This document shows, one piece after another, positions 25,901 to 37,900 of a DNA stretch of 64,000 nt. Source of the stretch: Malachius bipustulatus (lineage: Eukaryota; Arthropoda; Insecta; Coleoptera; Melyridae); NCBI GenBank assembly GCA_910589415.1, contig OU342636.1, positions 8,290,437-8,354,436 on the forward strand. Direction: 5' to 3'. The position numbers and the translations under genes were made by a program. Numbering within the stretch: the stretch's first letter is position 1; each line of letters begins with the position of its first letter. The notes beneath the pieces were generated by a model, which saw nothing but the letters and a program-made list of their open reading frames with translations, was not told the DNA's origin and ran no database searches.

Positions 25901-28900
25901 TTACTTTACCTCTAAAAGGTTGAACGTGATAACGAAAACAGTCATCTTTAGGATCCCACATCAAACCCAATATTTTTATGGCTTGTTCATCATCTGTGAA
26001 ATTAAGAGGAGTTTCAAGATGTTCCAGCGGTAAGGAAGATAGTACCTCTGGGTGGCTACTTGACCATTTCGTAAGCTCGAATCCACCGAACGATAATATT
26101 TTTGATAACTGCTCTGCGAGCTGCTTGGCTTCATTAACAGAATCAGCACCAGTAACCACATCATCAACATATGTGTGATTATAAGCAATGAATATGATGA
26201 AAGGGGAAGAGAAGCGATGTTATCTGTGACCAATTGCTGAACCACTCTCTGAGCAAGAAAGGCACAAGGAGTGAGTCCGTATGTTAGGGTATTCAATTCA
26301 TATTCACGTATGAGCGAGGATTCGGACGGTCTCCAGAAAATATGTTGTAGATGACGTTGTTTGGGATCGAGAAGAATCTGCCGATACATCATTCTGATGT
26401 CAGCACAAAGAGCGACTTTATGAAATCTGAAGGACAATAAAATAGCACTGAGATCCTTTTGTAATTTGGGACCTGGCAAAAGGCAATCATTTAAAGAAAC
26501 GCCGTTAGAGCCGGGAGCGGAGCCATTGAATACTACACGGATTTTGGTGCTGGAACTGCTATCTTTTGTGACGCAATGATAGGGCAAAATGTAAGAAGAA
26601 GAATTCTTAGCAAGTTGCATGTGGCCGCAATCGTAATATTATTTCAAGAAGTTGTTACAAGAGGAACCAAATTGGGGAACACGTTTCATTTTTCGTTCTA
26701 GGTTGAGAAAGGTTTTCATAGAATTATTTCTATTGTCTGTCAAAGAAGGAGAATTTTCCTTGAACGGCAGACTAACAACATATCTTCCGGTTTCATCTCT
26801 AGTGTGAGAAGATTGAAAATGAGACTCGCAAAATTCGTCCTCGAGATTGACTATCGCAGGGGACGAAACTTCTTCCATTTCCCAAAAGTTACGCAACAAG
26901 GAGTCTAATGAACAAGTGACAGAAAGAGATGTTTTATGAGTAGATTCTGAAGAATCGGTGGAGCCCAGGATAATCCATCCAAAAATAGTATTTATGGCTG
27001 AAGGATGTCCTTTCACCGTACTAGGAGTCGAGTCATTGAGAATGTGAGGATAGAGATCAGCTCCTATCAGAAAATCTATTCGAGAAGGAGTAGTGAAATT
27101 AGAATCTGCTAGAGGTAGATCGCAAAACCGATCACGTAATTCACGAGACAGAGGAGCCGTTGGCATTTCTGAAGATATTTCAGAAAGAACAACTGCTCGG
27201 GAGTTGATGAAATTCTTTTCCGAATAACGAGAGCGCAAAACGCAATTTACTAAACCTAACACTTTGACTGACGAGTTTGATATTCCATGAACATCAAATG
27301 AGGCTTTGGATTTACGCAGCGCTAAACGGTGGGCAAACGACTCCGTGATGGCCGAGATCTGAGATCCAGGATCAATAACAGCTCGAATGGTATGATATGT
27401 GCCAAGGCAATCCTTTATTAGTACCACAGCAGTACCCAAGAGAACCATAGGAGACTCCACTGAAGGGTGAAGGCTACATGATAGCGAACTTGTCGACATG
27501 GACGTAGAGGAGTCTGTGGCCGACTTGACCTCACGCTGTTGTACATTCTGAGACGATGAGTTCTCTTTGTTATTTGTGTGCAGCATGGAGTGATGCCTGT
27601 TGCTGCCGCACTCGCGACATGTATTAACTGATTGACAGTCATTTCTAGAATGAGCTCCCATGCAATTAAAACATCGCTTGAGTCGTTTTAAAGTTTCAAA
27701 TTTCTGTTGAGTATTTTGCCTTAAAAAGGAATGACATTTTGTCAAGGAATGCGAATCTTTACAGAGGGGGCACGGGTGAACGAAATGTTGCATTGAGCTA
27801 CGAGAAAAGACCGGCTTAGTATTAGCGAGGAAAGACCTAGTGGGTTTTGCAGTTCGTTGGACAGTTTTTGCATCCTCAGAAAAGATCTCGTAAGTTCTAC
27901 TCTGGTCAACAATAAATTTTATCAACTCCTCGTGAGTTGGGATAGCGTTAGTGCCTTGCTTATCTTCAAAAGCCTTTCGAGTTGCAGAGTCAAGATTATA
28001 GAGAGATAACTGAAAAAGTATAAAATCCGATAGATCTGTAATATTGAGCGATTTGAGAGCTTTTACTGCATTAGAATGAACTGCAAGAAATTTCTGAAAG
28101 TTTGAGTAACTAGGGGAACTTATAGTAGAAAAATCTTTAATTTGATTCAGATAGTGACTAGCCAATCTTCTTTTATTTTGATATCTGTCACGAAGATTTT
28201 GATAAGCCAATTCATAATTCTCGGAATTTAATTGAAAATTGGAGATAACAGCCAACGCATCTCCCCTAAGATTTGAGTGTAGATACTGAAACTTCTCTGA
28301 CGGTGAGAGGGAGTTATTTTTATGAATCATGCTATCAAATAGAGAATAAAACGAATTCCAATCCTCAATCCTGCCACTGAAAATCGGAAGAGATATGGTG
28401 GGAAGATGAGTGCTCCGAGAAGAAGACGGTGTCACTTTCTCTTCTTTTGCGGTACTATTCTGAGGAAGAGTCTGTGCTACAGCATAATATTTGCCACGAG
28501 CTGCAAATAATAAATCATCAAATGCCTTTTGAACTTTATTAACTTCTAGCCTATCAGCTACTTGTTTTACGCTTTCATTAGCGGATATAATCTGATCCTG
28601 AACTTCCTCGAAGTCATCTTCGATAGAAGATAACTTCTCATAGCGCGGGGTTAGAGTCGAAAAATTATTTATATCAATGCTAGAGAGGCTATCGTATATA
28701 TTTTGCATCCGAGAAAATAACTTTTCCCTTTTTGCTTTAAGAATTTTTAATGCAGCTAATGCATCTGTACTACCGGTCATTTTGATGCTGGTAGGTAATG
28801 ATATTAAATAATTAATTGAGCAATAATAATTATTATGGTAAAGAACGGCGAATTCAATACTCAGTTCATAAATAAATGTAAAAATTATAAACAGTAATAA

Positions 28901-31900
28901 TTATAGCAATGCATGAATTAAATGCAGATACGAGTGGATTTTATTGAAAATAATTTAAGCGGTATTAAATTTAAATAAATAAGCAGAGAAAATCAATAAT
29001 ACAAGTTGTCGTAGTTTATCAGGACGAACTGGCGGGAGCAAAAAATAAGAGATAATTTCCAGCTGAATGAGAAAATAATAATATGATTTAAATCACCAAC
29101 TAAAGGTGGGGTTACATCTGACACTTATTGCATTATACTTATGTCAGACAGACGTATATATAAATGTAAACGTCAATGAATTTCTGTCTGAGAGATATAT
29201 CGCATTATTCAGCAATAACTGTCGATACATTTTGGCCACTAGATGTAAACACCTAATATTTTCATTTTTTAACTCGCTTGATACTTATTGCCGTAGTTGA
29301 GGTGAAGGCTACTTTTGAATAAATGTCGCGATATATTGAAAGTACCATGAGCGGTAAAAAAGAGTGGTTAAAAGTCAAAATTGATGAATTAGTAGATTTG
29401 TACCATTCTAAACCCGACATAAAAAGTAAAAGTGTACAGAGATCGAGTTAAGAAGCAAAGCGCTTTAACTGAAATCGCGGAAAAGTTTCAAACTACTGTT
29501 GAAGAAGTTCCCGAACAGTAATGGCGTTCCTAAACTTGGTATCTTGTTTTAAGACAAGGGGTGCCATTTTTATGATCAAATCTTCAAAATCTTCGGCTTT
29601 CATGCGCACAAAATTAAAAAATTGCATTGGATCTTCAATGATTAATTCAGACATTAGTCTGTTATAATAAGCCCTATCGCTTTCTCGTCTCAGGATCCAC
29701 TCGCGAACCCAGACAGACCGTTTTTCTTCTTTTTCCTGGCCATTTTTGAAATAACCAATTTTGGCCGCCAATTTTCTTCTTGTTATTAAACTCATTGTGT
29801 TGGAATAAACTAATTATGGATAAAAGCTGCGCGAGAAATGTACGATTAACGATATAAATTACAGTGGCAGATATAAACAACTGATACATTTCTAGTCATA
29901 CATTTCTTCAAAGCACGTTTAAAAACTATCCGACATAACTGTAGGTTATAAAAATTGAGTAATTTCTATCCAAATATAAACATGCATTGCGAATTTATAT
30001 CCGACACAGGACATTTATGTCCACATAGAAATGTCAGATGTAACCGCACCTTTACACTTTATATTGAAATTAATGCAATTGTTATTTTAATAGGAAGGTA
30101 AAATCGACTTATGAATTTACGGAGGAAACAGAGTATATTCAGCAGAGAAAATAGTGGACTATCAGAGAACTAGATCGCAAAAATTCGGCTCGAATTGGAC
30201 CAATGTTTGTTCGCGATGAACATATAATGAGAAAAACTGTAATACCAGAGTTCGAAGGACCATAAGAGAAAGTTTTGTGAAGTACTTACCAATATGTGGT
30301 AATGTTGTAGCGCACTCCCGCTCTCCGCGTTACCGTCCTTGCAGGCCTGCCGGTGTCGGATCACGAGTTACGTAATGCACTAATTCGTACTTTAGGGAGT
30401 CTAGGTTGGTGATTTTCGAGCGCGAATAAACTAATAATAATATGGGAAACAATGGAGTAAAACTATATGAAAGCAGAGAGAAGAAGAGCCGTTCGTCCCG
30501 TCAACCGACGCGCTTATTGAGAGTTCAATCTTATCTCTCTAGCACAAAAAACTTAAAAAGATAACTTTCCACTCGAGATGGGATTCTTATTTTCGAGATG
30601 GAAAACATAAAATAAAATTAAGAAACTGAGTACGTAACACTAATACAACCATTATTGTCTTCATAGATAATAATAGGATTTAGCATATGCAAGTTTATAC
30701 TTTTTGCTAGCGATTTTAACCAAATTGCTTCTCGAACCGCTTCAAACAAGGCCATATATTCTGCCACGATACAGCTACAGATGCCTGCCTTCTCGTATTC
30801 CAACTGATTGTACTAGATTCAAATAATTTGAACAGGTAACCAGTAGTGCTACGTCTATCTGTTTCATTACTTCCCCAATCCGCGTCAACATACCCACTCA
30901 ATATGACATCAGATTCCCCTTTTTTGTATGTCAATTTGAGATCCAGAGACCCTTTGATGTATCTAACAACACGCTTTAAACATTGCCATAATTCTTTATT
31001 ATTTTTATTAGTATACCTACTTAAAATATTAACAGCTGTGCTCAGATCAGGACGAGTACACACTGTTACATACATTAGGCAACCTAGTAGGTTTCGGCAG
31101 GGAGCATTGATACTCTCTTCAGACTCAAGTGCTTCGTAATTTAATCTATTCGGTAAAGGCGTACTGACAGCTTTACAGTCTTGCATTCCGAATTTAGTCA
31201 ACACTGTTCTTAAATATTGGCTTTGATCTAGAGTAATTTTATTACTTGATCGTTCCAATTTAATCCCTAGGAACAGTTTAATTTCTTTTAAATCTACCAT
31301 TCTAAATTTGGTCATTAAATACCTCTTGAAATTATTCATTGCACTCATATCAGCTGTTACTATAACAAGATCATCAACATAAAGTACCACATATATATTT
31401 CTACTTATTTCTCCTTTATCTAAAATATAGATACAAGGATCGACAGATGAGTTTGTAAAGCCTTTCTCTTTCAATGCCAGTTCAAATGTTTCATACCAAC
31501 ATCTTGCTGCCTGTTTTAATCCGTACAAGGCTTTATGCAATTTACAAACCTGATTGCTCTTGCATTTTACCCCTTCAGGAACTTTCATATAAATTTCCTC
31601 TCTTAATACTCCATTCAAAAAGGCAGTTTTTACATACATCCATATGATGTATCAATAAATTAAATTGATTTGCAAATGCAATGATAAACCTGAAACTTGA
31701 AATTCTTGCCACAGGTGCAAAAGTTTCAGTATAATCTTCTAAATATTCTTGATTAAAACCTCGAGCAACAAGTCTAGCTTTATACCTGACTGGGTTTCCA
31801 AACTCATCATTTTTAATCGTAAATACCCATTTACTATCTATAATGTTTTTGTTCGGAGGTTTCTGGACTAAAGACCAGGTCTTATTTAATGAAAGAGAAT

Positions 31901-34900
31901 CTAGTTCATCCTTTATTGCAATTTCCCAGTTAACTCTATCATCTCGATCCCTAACTTCTGAATATGAACCAGGAATTTTATCGTTTATTGTTACTGCACA
32001 CGTTAGATATTCACCTTGAACATTCTCTTCCCTATAATTAACTATGGGAAGTTCTTTTATCCTATCACTCCTTCTCAAACCATCAGATTTTTCATTTTCT
32101 GAAGAATTATTTGTACGTGACCCAGCCATACTCTCAGGCTGATTGACATTTTTAACTTCACCTGACTCATCTACTTTTACTGATTTTCTACATGGCTCAT
32201 TTTGGGCGTTTTTGCTAACCCCTTCCGAATTCCTTCTTGGTCTCGACTCCAAGAAATTAACTTCATCTACGAGAACATCTCGTGCTACAATGAACTTATC
32301 AGCTTCAGTGTCCCACACTTTATAGCCATTCGGTTCGTATCCCACCAGTATACCTTTAAAAGATCTTTCATCAAATTTGGATTTCTGTGTTTTATTATGA
32401 ATGTACACAGTTGAACCGAAAACCCTTAAATACTTTAGCATGGGCTTTTTATTATGCCACAATTCGAATGGTGTCTTATTAACTTTTATTGCTTTGGTAG
32501 GACTCATATTTATGAGATATGTAGCAGTTAGAACTGCTTCACCCCAGAAACACTTTTCTAAGGCAGCCCCGTTTAGCATTGCACGGGCTTTTTCTGTTAT
32601 TGTCCTATTCATTCTCTCACTAACACCATTCAAGTTTGGCGTCCGTGGGACAGTCAGGTGAAAACTAATGCCTTTTTGGGTACAAAAATTCTTCATTTCG
32701 TTTGATAGGTATTCACCCCCGTTATCACAATATAAGTGAACTACTTTTACATTAAAGTGGTTTTCACTTTTTAAAACGTAGTCTTTGAATACTGAATATA
32801 CTTGTGATTTATATGCTATTAAGTATGTAGTGCAATAATGAGTGTACTCATCTACAAAGATTACAAAATAATTTTTATTGTCCATAGTAGAAGGAGTGAT
32901 TGGACCACAAACATCTGAATGTACAATAAATAAGGGTCTTCTGATGTGGCTCTTGTCTTTACCTTTTGAAAATGGTAATCTGGCTTGTTTACCATTAATG
33001 CAAGCTTCACATAAATTTCCGTTTGGTGTAACATAATCTATCTGACCTACATCTTCAACCAGATGTTTATTTTTCATCTCTAAGAATTTAGCTTGCCCTA
33101 TATGTCCCAACCGGTTATGCCACAATTTGTATTCCTTATTTATTGTACTACTATATACAACTGAGTCTACTGAATTTTTATTGACCAATAAATCAACAAT
33201 TATTAAACTGTTCAATAACTTACCCTTCAGTAGCGTTTTACTACCTTTTGTTATTTGAACACCCTGTTTGTTGAATATTATGGTCATTCCAGCTTGTTGC
33301 ATTTTTCTTACTGAGAGTAGGTTGTACGGGACTTCCGGACAATATAGGACATCTTCCAGTACACCTGGAATCCCTGTGTCGCTAATGACCTGGATGGTAC
33401 CCTTTCTGTTTGCGGTGATGAACTCATTCTTCTTTGCAATTGAAATTTTCATCGGAGGCTTCAAGATTGAAGAGGTGATAAACAAATCATCTCTGTTGAC
33501 TAAATGGTCCGATGCACCCGAATCCAGAATGAAACTAATTTTTACCTCAGGTTGTTTTACTTTAGTTCCATTACTTCCATTCATCATCATCATGAAGGCA
33601 AAGCCATTTGCTGTTGATGGTTGTTCCAGTATTTGTACTGCCTGTATTGTCCGATCACGGTTAGGATAACTGTTATTATAGTTTCTTTTGTAATAATAAC
33701 AATCCCTTTTCAGGTGCCCCTTACGGCCACAGTGATGACATTTAGATGTTCCCGTAAATTTCCTTGTAGTGGTTGGTTTTCGATTTGAAAAATATTTGGG
33801 TTTGTAAGGTTTATTTCGTTTTGATGACTCCCATTGAGGTTTATTCAAAACTTTATTGCTGGCTTCAATGTGTAAAACTTTTGAACTGGTTTCATTTTGT
33901 CCAGCTCGCAATTTTACTTCGTGGTCTAGAAGGCGAGTTTTAACAAAATTATCTTAAATTAGTTAAATTAGTTAAATTATCTTCGGATAATGTTTCAATC
34001 GCTGTGACCACTCCATCGTAACTTGTGGGAAGTGTCAGAAGTAAATGGGACACTTTATCCGTTTCTTCTAATTTCGCTCCTGCTGCTAACAGTTCCGTTA
34101 CCAGATCTTCGAATACTGTAAAATGGTTTATTAATTGCGTGTCACCTTGAAGTTTAAGACTTAGTAATTTCTTTCGCAAGGCTAATTGGGTGGCGAGACT
34201 TTTTCGTGCGTATGGTCCATCTAAATTTTCAAGGATGCTTTTAGCTGTTTGGTCAGCAGTCGCAAATCCAAGGAAAGAATCAGATAAATATTCAATTATG
34301 ACACTCTTAGCGGTTCGTTCTTTTTTCTGCCAGGCATCGGTGACTTGTTCGGGAATTTCTTCATCAATTACTTTGAGAACATTTAGTTCAGCTAGAAGAG
34401 CACGAATACGAAATTTCCATACACTATATTTTTCACCGTTGAAAGGTTGAATGTTTCTCTTCATTTTGAGGTTTTCCATAGTTAATGGCATTCACAGAAG
34501 TCACAAACACTTTAAATCGGTTGAGCAGTTTTCTTACACTCTTTTTCGCACCTTTAGTTCGTCACAATTTCGCGATGCACTGGGCCCATAACCCATTAGA
34601 TTTATAGCAATAAAAGTCCACAATTATTTAATATGATTTATTCAGAACGATAAACAATCCTGCACTTAGAAGATGAATTCATACACGGTCACCGACTAGT
34701 ACTTGCAATACCAGAGTCGGCGGCGGAATTAAACGCACAATCGTTGTGGGTTCTATTTATAACTTCTCAGTTCATCGTCACGACCGCGCGGCTAAGTTTG
34801 AAGGGGAATCCCCGTGCTGCTTTCATTATGTGTTTTTGAACAGCTGAATCCAACAGTAAGATACACTGGATCATGGTTCTCTAAATGGAGAAACTCTTAT

Positions 34901-37900
34901 GGTCACAAGACTTAGTTATTAAATTAAGTTATTCAAGTGAGAGGAAAAAAATAATGCTAAAATTCAATAAATCTTTAGTTTTTGATTTTTTTTTATAAAA
35001 AAAAACATTTTTTATTTATCTAACACTTTTTTATACAGGCTGTTCCTTGGCTCAGTAGTGACCATTACGTTTTTTTAATTGAACACCCTCTACATTTTTG
35101 CATTTACGTATTATACTTTGCATCAAAATAATATCTATTTATCTAATTCTAAATAATTTTGTTTATTATTTAAAAGTACCTGAATGTGTTTCATTTGACT
35201 CTGATGATGCTTTCGACTCGAACGATACAATGTAGAGATCTTCCCACATTTTCTCCAACGTTTTGTTGTTTTTTACACATGATGCAATAGTCTGTCCGAG
35301 CTTTTCGATCCTCATATTACCAACACCACAGTCTAGACACTAAAAGAAATAGATATACATTTAATTCGGCTTACATTTTATTTATTTTTCGGTTATTATA
35401 ATGTCATTTAGTTCCTTGGCAAATAAATTCCACTTGAAATCTTTAAAGGTTTAAAAAAACATTTAAATGTCTGAACAATGGTATGGTAAAAAAATTAGTA
35501 AAGAAAAAAAAAATTAGTATAATAAATAGTGAATAAAAACAAAATAAGAAATTATCAACATCGTCAAATTGAGTTCTATTCATAAAGAATAGGATAGGTA
35601 ATCTCCTCATTATACTAACAATACTGGAAATAATAGGTATCTATAATTTACTGATTCTAAAATAATTACCAAAGTATAATAATACAGAAAAATGGACACA
35701 AAAATAATTCGAGTCACTTTTGCCATGTGTACGTGTAATCGTATACAATTATTATTTATGAATATTGAACACAAAAATGGGAAATGTAGTCCACCCAGTT
35801 AACAAACATAAACTGTGTTGATATTATTTACATATTCATTCAAGTACCTAACGATGCAATGAAAGCTGAAGGCTTTCATAAATAATGTGTAAAATTAGAA
35901 CAATCAAAACCGTGTTCTCTATCAGGTTGTTTCTTCTAGCCTAGGTGACTTCATGGACAATAATACGAGTAGGTATAATACTGGCATGAACAGGATAAGG
36001 TATTAGTGTATTTTTTATTTTTATTTCACATGAATGGCAAGCGATATGCGATATCATGCACCTTGTCTCTAAATTGTGTCACGACAAATTAATTAAAAAT
36101 TGACAGATTAGACAATATTGCTGGGAAGTAATTCTACTGGGATATCTATCGAATTCTCTTTTCCGTTTACAGATCTTTTATCCCTGTCCACATAATTTAT
36201 CCTATACCTATTATCGTTCACGTATTTACTTTAACACATTTACTAGCACATGTACTGTGTTATTTTGTACGTCGCTTCCCTATCATTTGAAGACTGAAGA
36301 CACTTCCTCAGGAGGTTGATTTAAGTAATAATAATAATAATGAAATTTATTTCCACTGTAATAACATACAAAAGGCACTAAAGTTGAACGACGTCAGCAA
36401 TATAATCAAATAATTGGTTTGCTCTGGTTGAACAAAAAATTTGCTGGTGTTGAGATTCCTGAGCTTGGATGCATTGTGGTTGCAGTGTATAGATCTTCTT
36501 CTCATGGTAAATTTGATATTTTTCTTGAATCTCTGGAGAGAGTGTTGGGTGCGATGTTTGTTCCCTATAAGAAAATTGTAGTTATGGGTGGCTTTAATTG
36601 CGATCCTGATCGTTACCTGAAAGAAGCTCTTGCTCTTAGTTGTATAATGACAACCTTCAGATTAAGGCCTACTATTCATGGTTATACTAGGACGACACCG
36701 ACTTCGTCGTCAAGGCTAGATAATATTTATATCAACTTTGATAATGACTTGTGTAATGCAACTATAATATGAGGCAGGGATATCTGATCATGCTGCTCAG
36801 ATGATTGAGATAGGTGGTCATAGTATGCTGGCACGGGGAGAGTGTGAATTCAAAAGCGTGATATCTATGGCAGGCCTTAAGAGGTTTAGGGAAAGACTCT
36901 CTGCTCTCGAGTGGGAACACGTGAGGTTGGAGAGTATGAGCTGTAATGGTGCGGCTGATAAATTTTTGAATATCCTAATGACTTTTATGTGTGAGTGTGA
37001 TGTTGTTAAGACTATGAAAGTGGCTACAGATGGGAGGCTACCTATTAAGTGGTTTACTGATGAACTCAGAAGTATGCGTGACATTATGGGGGCCTTGAAG
37101 TTAGTGTGCATTGTTAGTAAAAATCCTGATGATTGGCAATTATATAGATCATAAATAGGAGTGCATATCGTAGACATATTGTAATGGCAAAGAGGGCTGC
37201 ATATAGTAGTTACATTTCGAACTCTGACAATAAGCAGAAAAGTTGTTGGAAATTAATAAACGGACAGAGGAACTCTAAGAAAACTCAAACATTAAATAAA
37301 ACACATTTATCGGCTAATGATTTTAACTCGTATTTCTGTGGAATAGCTGAAAAAATACTGAGCAGCTTACCGAACACCAATTCACATAACACAGATACAT
37401 CAGACCTGATACGGAGGAGCCCTGCTTCTATTTTTCTTGGTCCTGTAACAGTTCCGGAAATTTTGGGAAACATTCGAGATCTTAAGAGTAAGAACGGTTT
37501 TGATTGCTATGGTATGAATGCTAAAATGATCAAGTGTGTAAGCAAAGAGATATCTATTCCATTGACTGATATAATAAATAGGTGTATCACCTCTGGTGTA
37601 TTTCCTGACTGTCTCAAGGTTAGCAAGATTGGGCCTGTTCACAAGAAAGGCAGCTTGAATGATGTCGGAAATTTCAGACCGATTGCTATTTCGTCCGTGA
37701 TAACCAAAATTTTTGAGATGGTTATAAAAAACCGCTTACTTGGTTTTATTGACCGTAACAAGATATTGGGTCCTGAACAGCACGGATTCAGGAGTGGATG
37801 TTCAATGGTCCAGGCGGTTTTGAGACTTGTGGGGGATGCGATTGACGGCTTTGATTCTGGACGCCGTACGGAGGTGGCTCTCTGCGACCTCACGAAGGCG

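Larger units (their letters stand above)
29101..30054. mobile_element. PIF/Harbinger-derived deletion element
   Basis: The terminal inverted repeats (TAAAGGTGGGGTTACATCTG at 29101 and its near complement ending at 30054) enclose 954 bp. Inside are pieces of both proteins that Harbinger elements encode, in opposite orientations: a MADF-type DNA-binding protein start and a transposase N-terminus. The middle and most of the transposase are deleted, so it is non-autonomous. It lies in the leader of the BEL element. The 3-bp target duplication could not be settled. Confidence 0.8.
23022..30639 (-). mobile_element. BEL/Pao LTR retrotransposon, nearly complete
   Basis: Two LTRs of 436 bp, 23022-23457 (3') and 30204-30639 (5'), appear identical base for base, with TG...CA ends. 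The target duplication CTAAT is at 23017-23021 and 30640-30644. A TGG-initiated primer-binding site follows the 5' LTR on the minus strand (TGGTCCAATTCGAGCC). Gag-protease and pol follow. The leader is interrupted by a Harbinger-derived element (29101-30054). One in-frame stop and one frameshift interrupt pol. Confidence 0.95.
19077..34855 (-). mobile_element. Copia (Ty1) LTR retrotransposon with nested insertions
   Basis: The element lies on the minus strand. The 5' LTR is 34594-34855 (262 bp). The 3' LTR is 19077-22582 and is split by a hAT; its two parts (19077-19140 and 22385-22582) also sum to 262 bp and appear identical to the 5' LTR. The 5-bp target duplication GTAAG flanks both ends (19072-19076 and 34856-34860). 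The primer-binding site directly inside the 5' LTR reads GGTTATGGGCCCAGTGC on the minus strand, matching the half-tRNA-iMet primer site of Drosophila copia. The polypurine tract abuts the 3' LTR (GAGGGGGCG). Gag and pol follow, interrupted by a BEL element at 23022-30639. Identical LTRs indicate a very recent insertion. Confidence 0.93.

Noticed and set aside
33268..33669. 133-codon + strand frame
   Set aside because: Antisense shadow of the copia protease and zinc-knuckle region.
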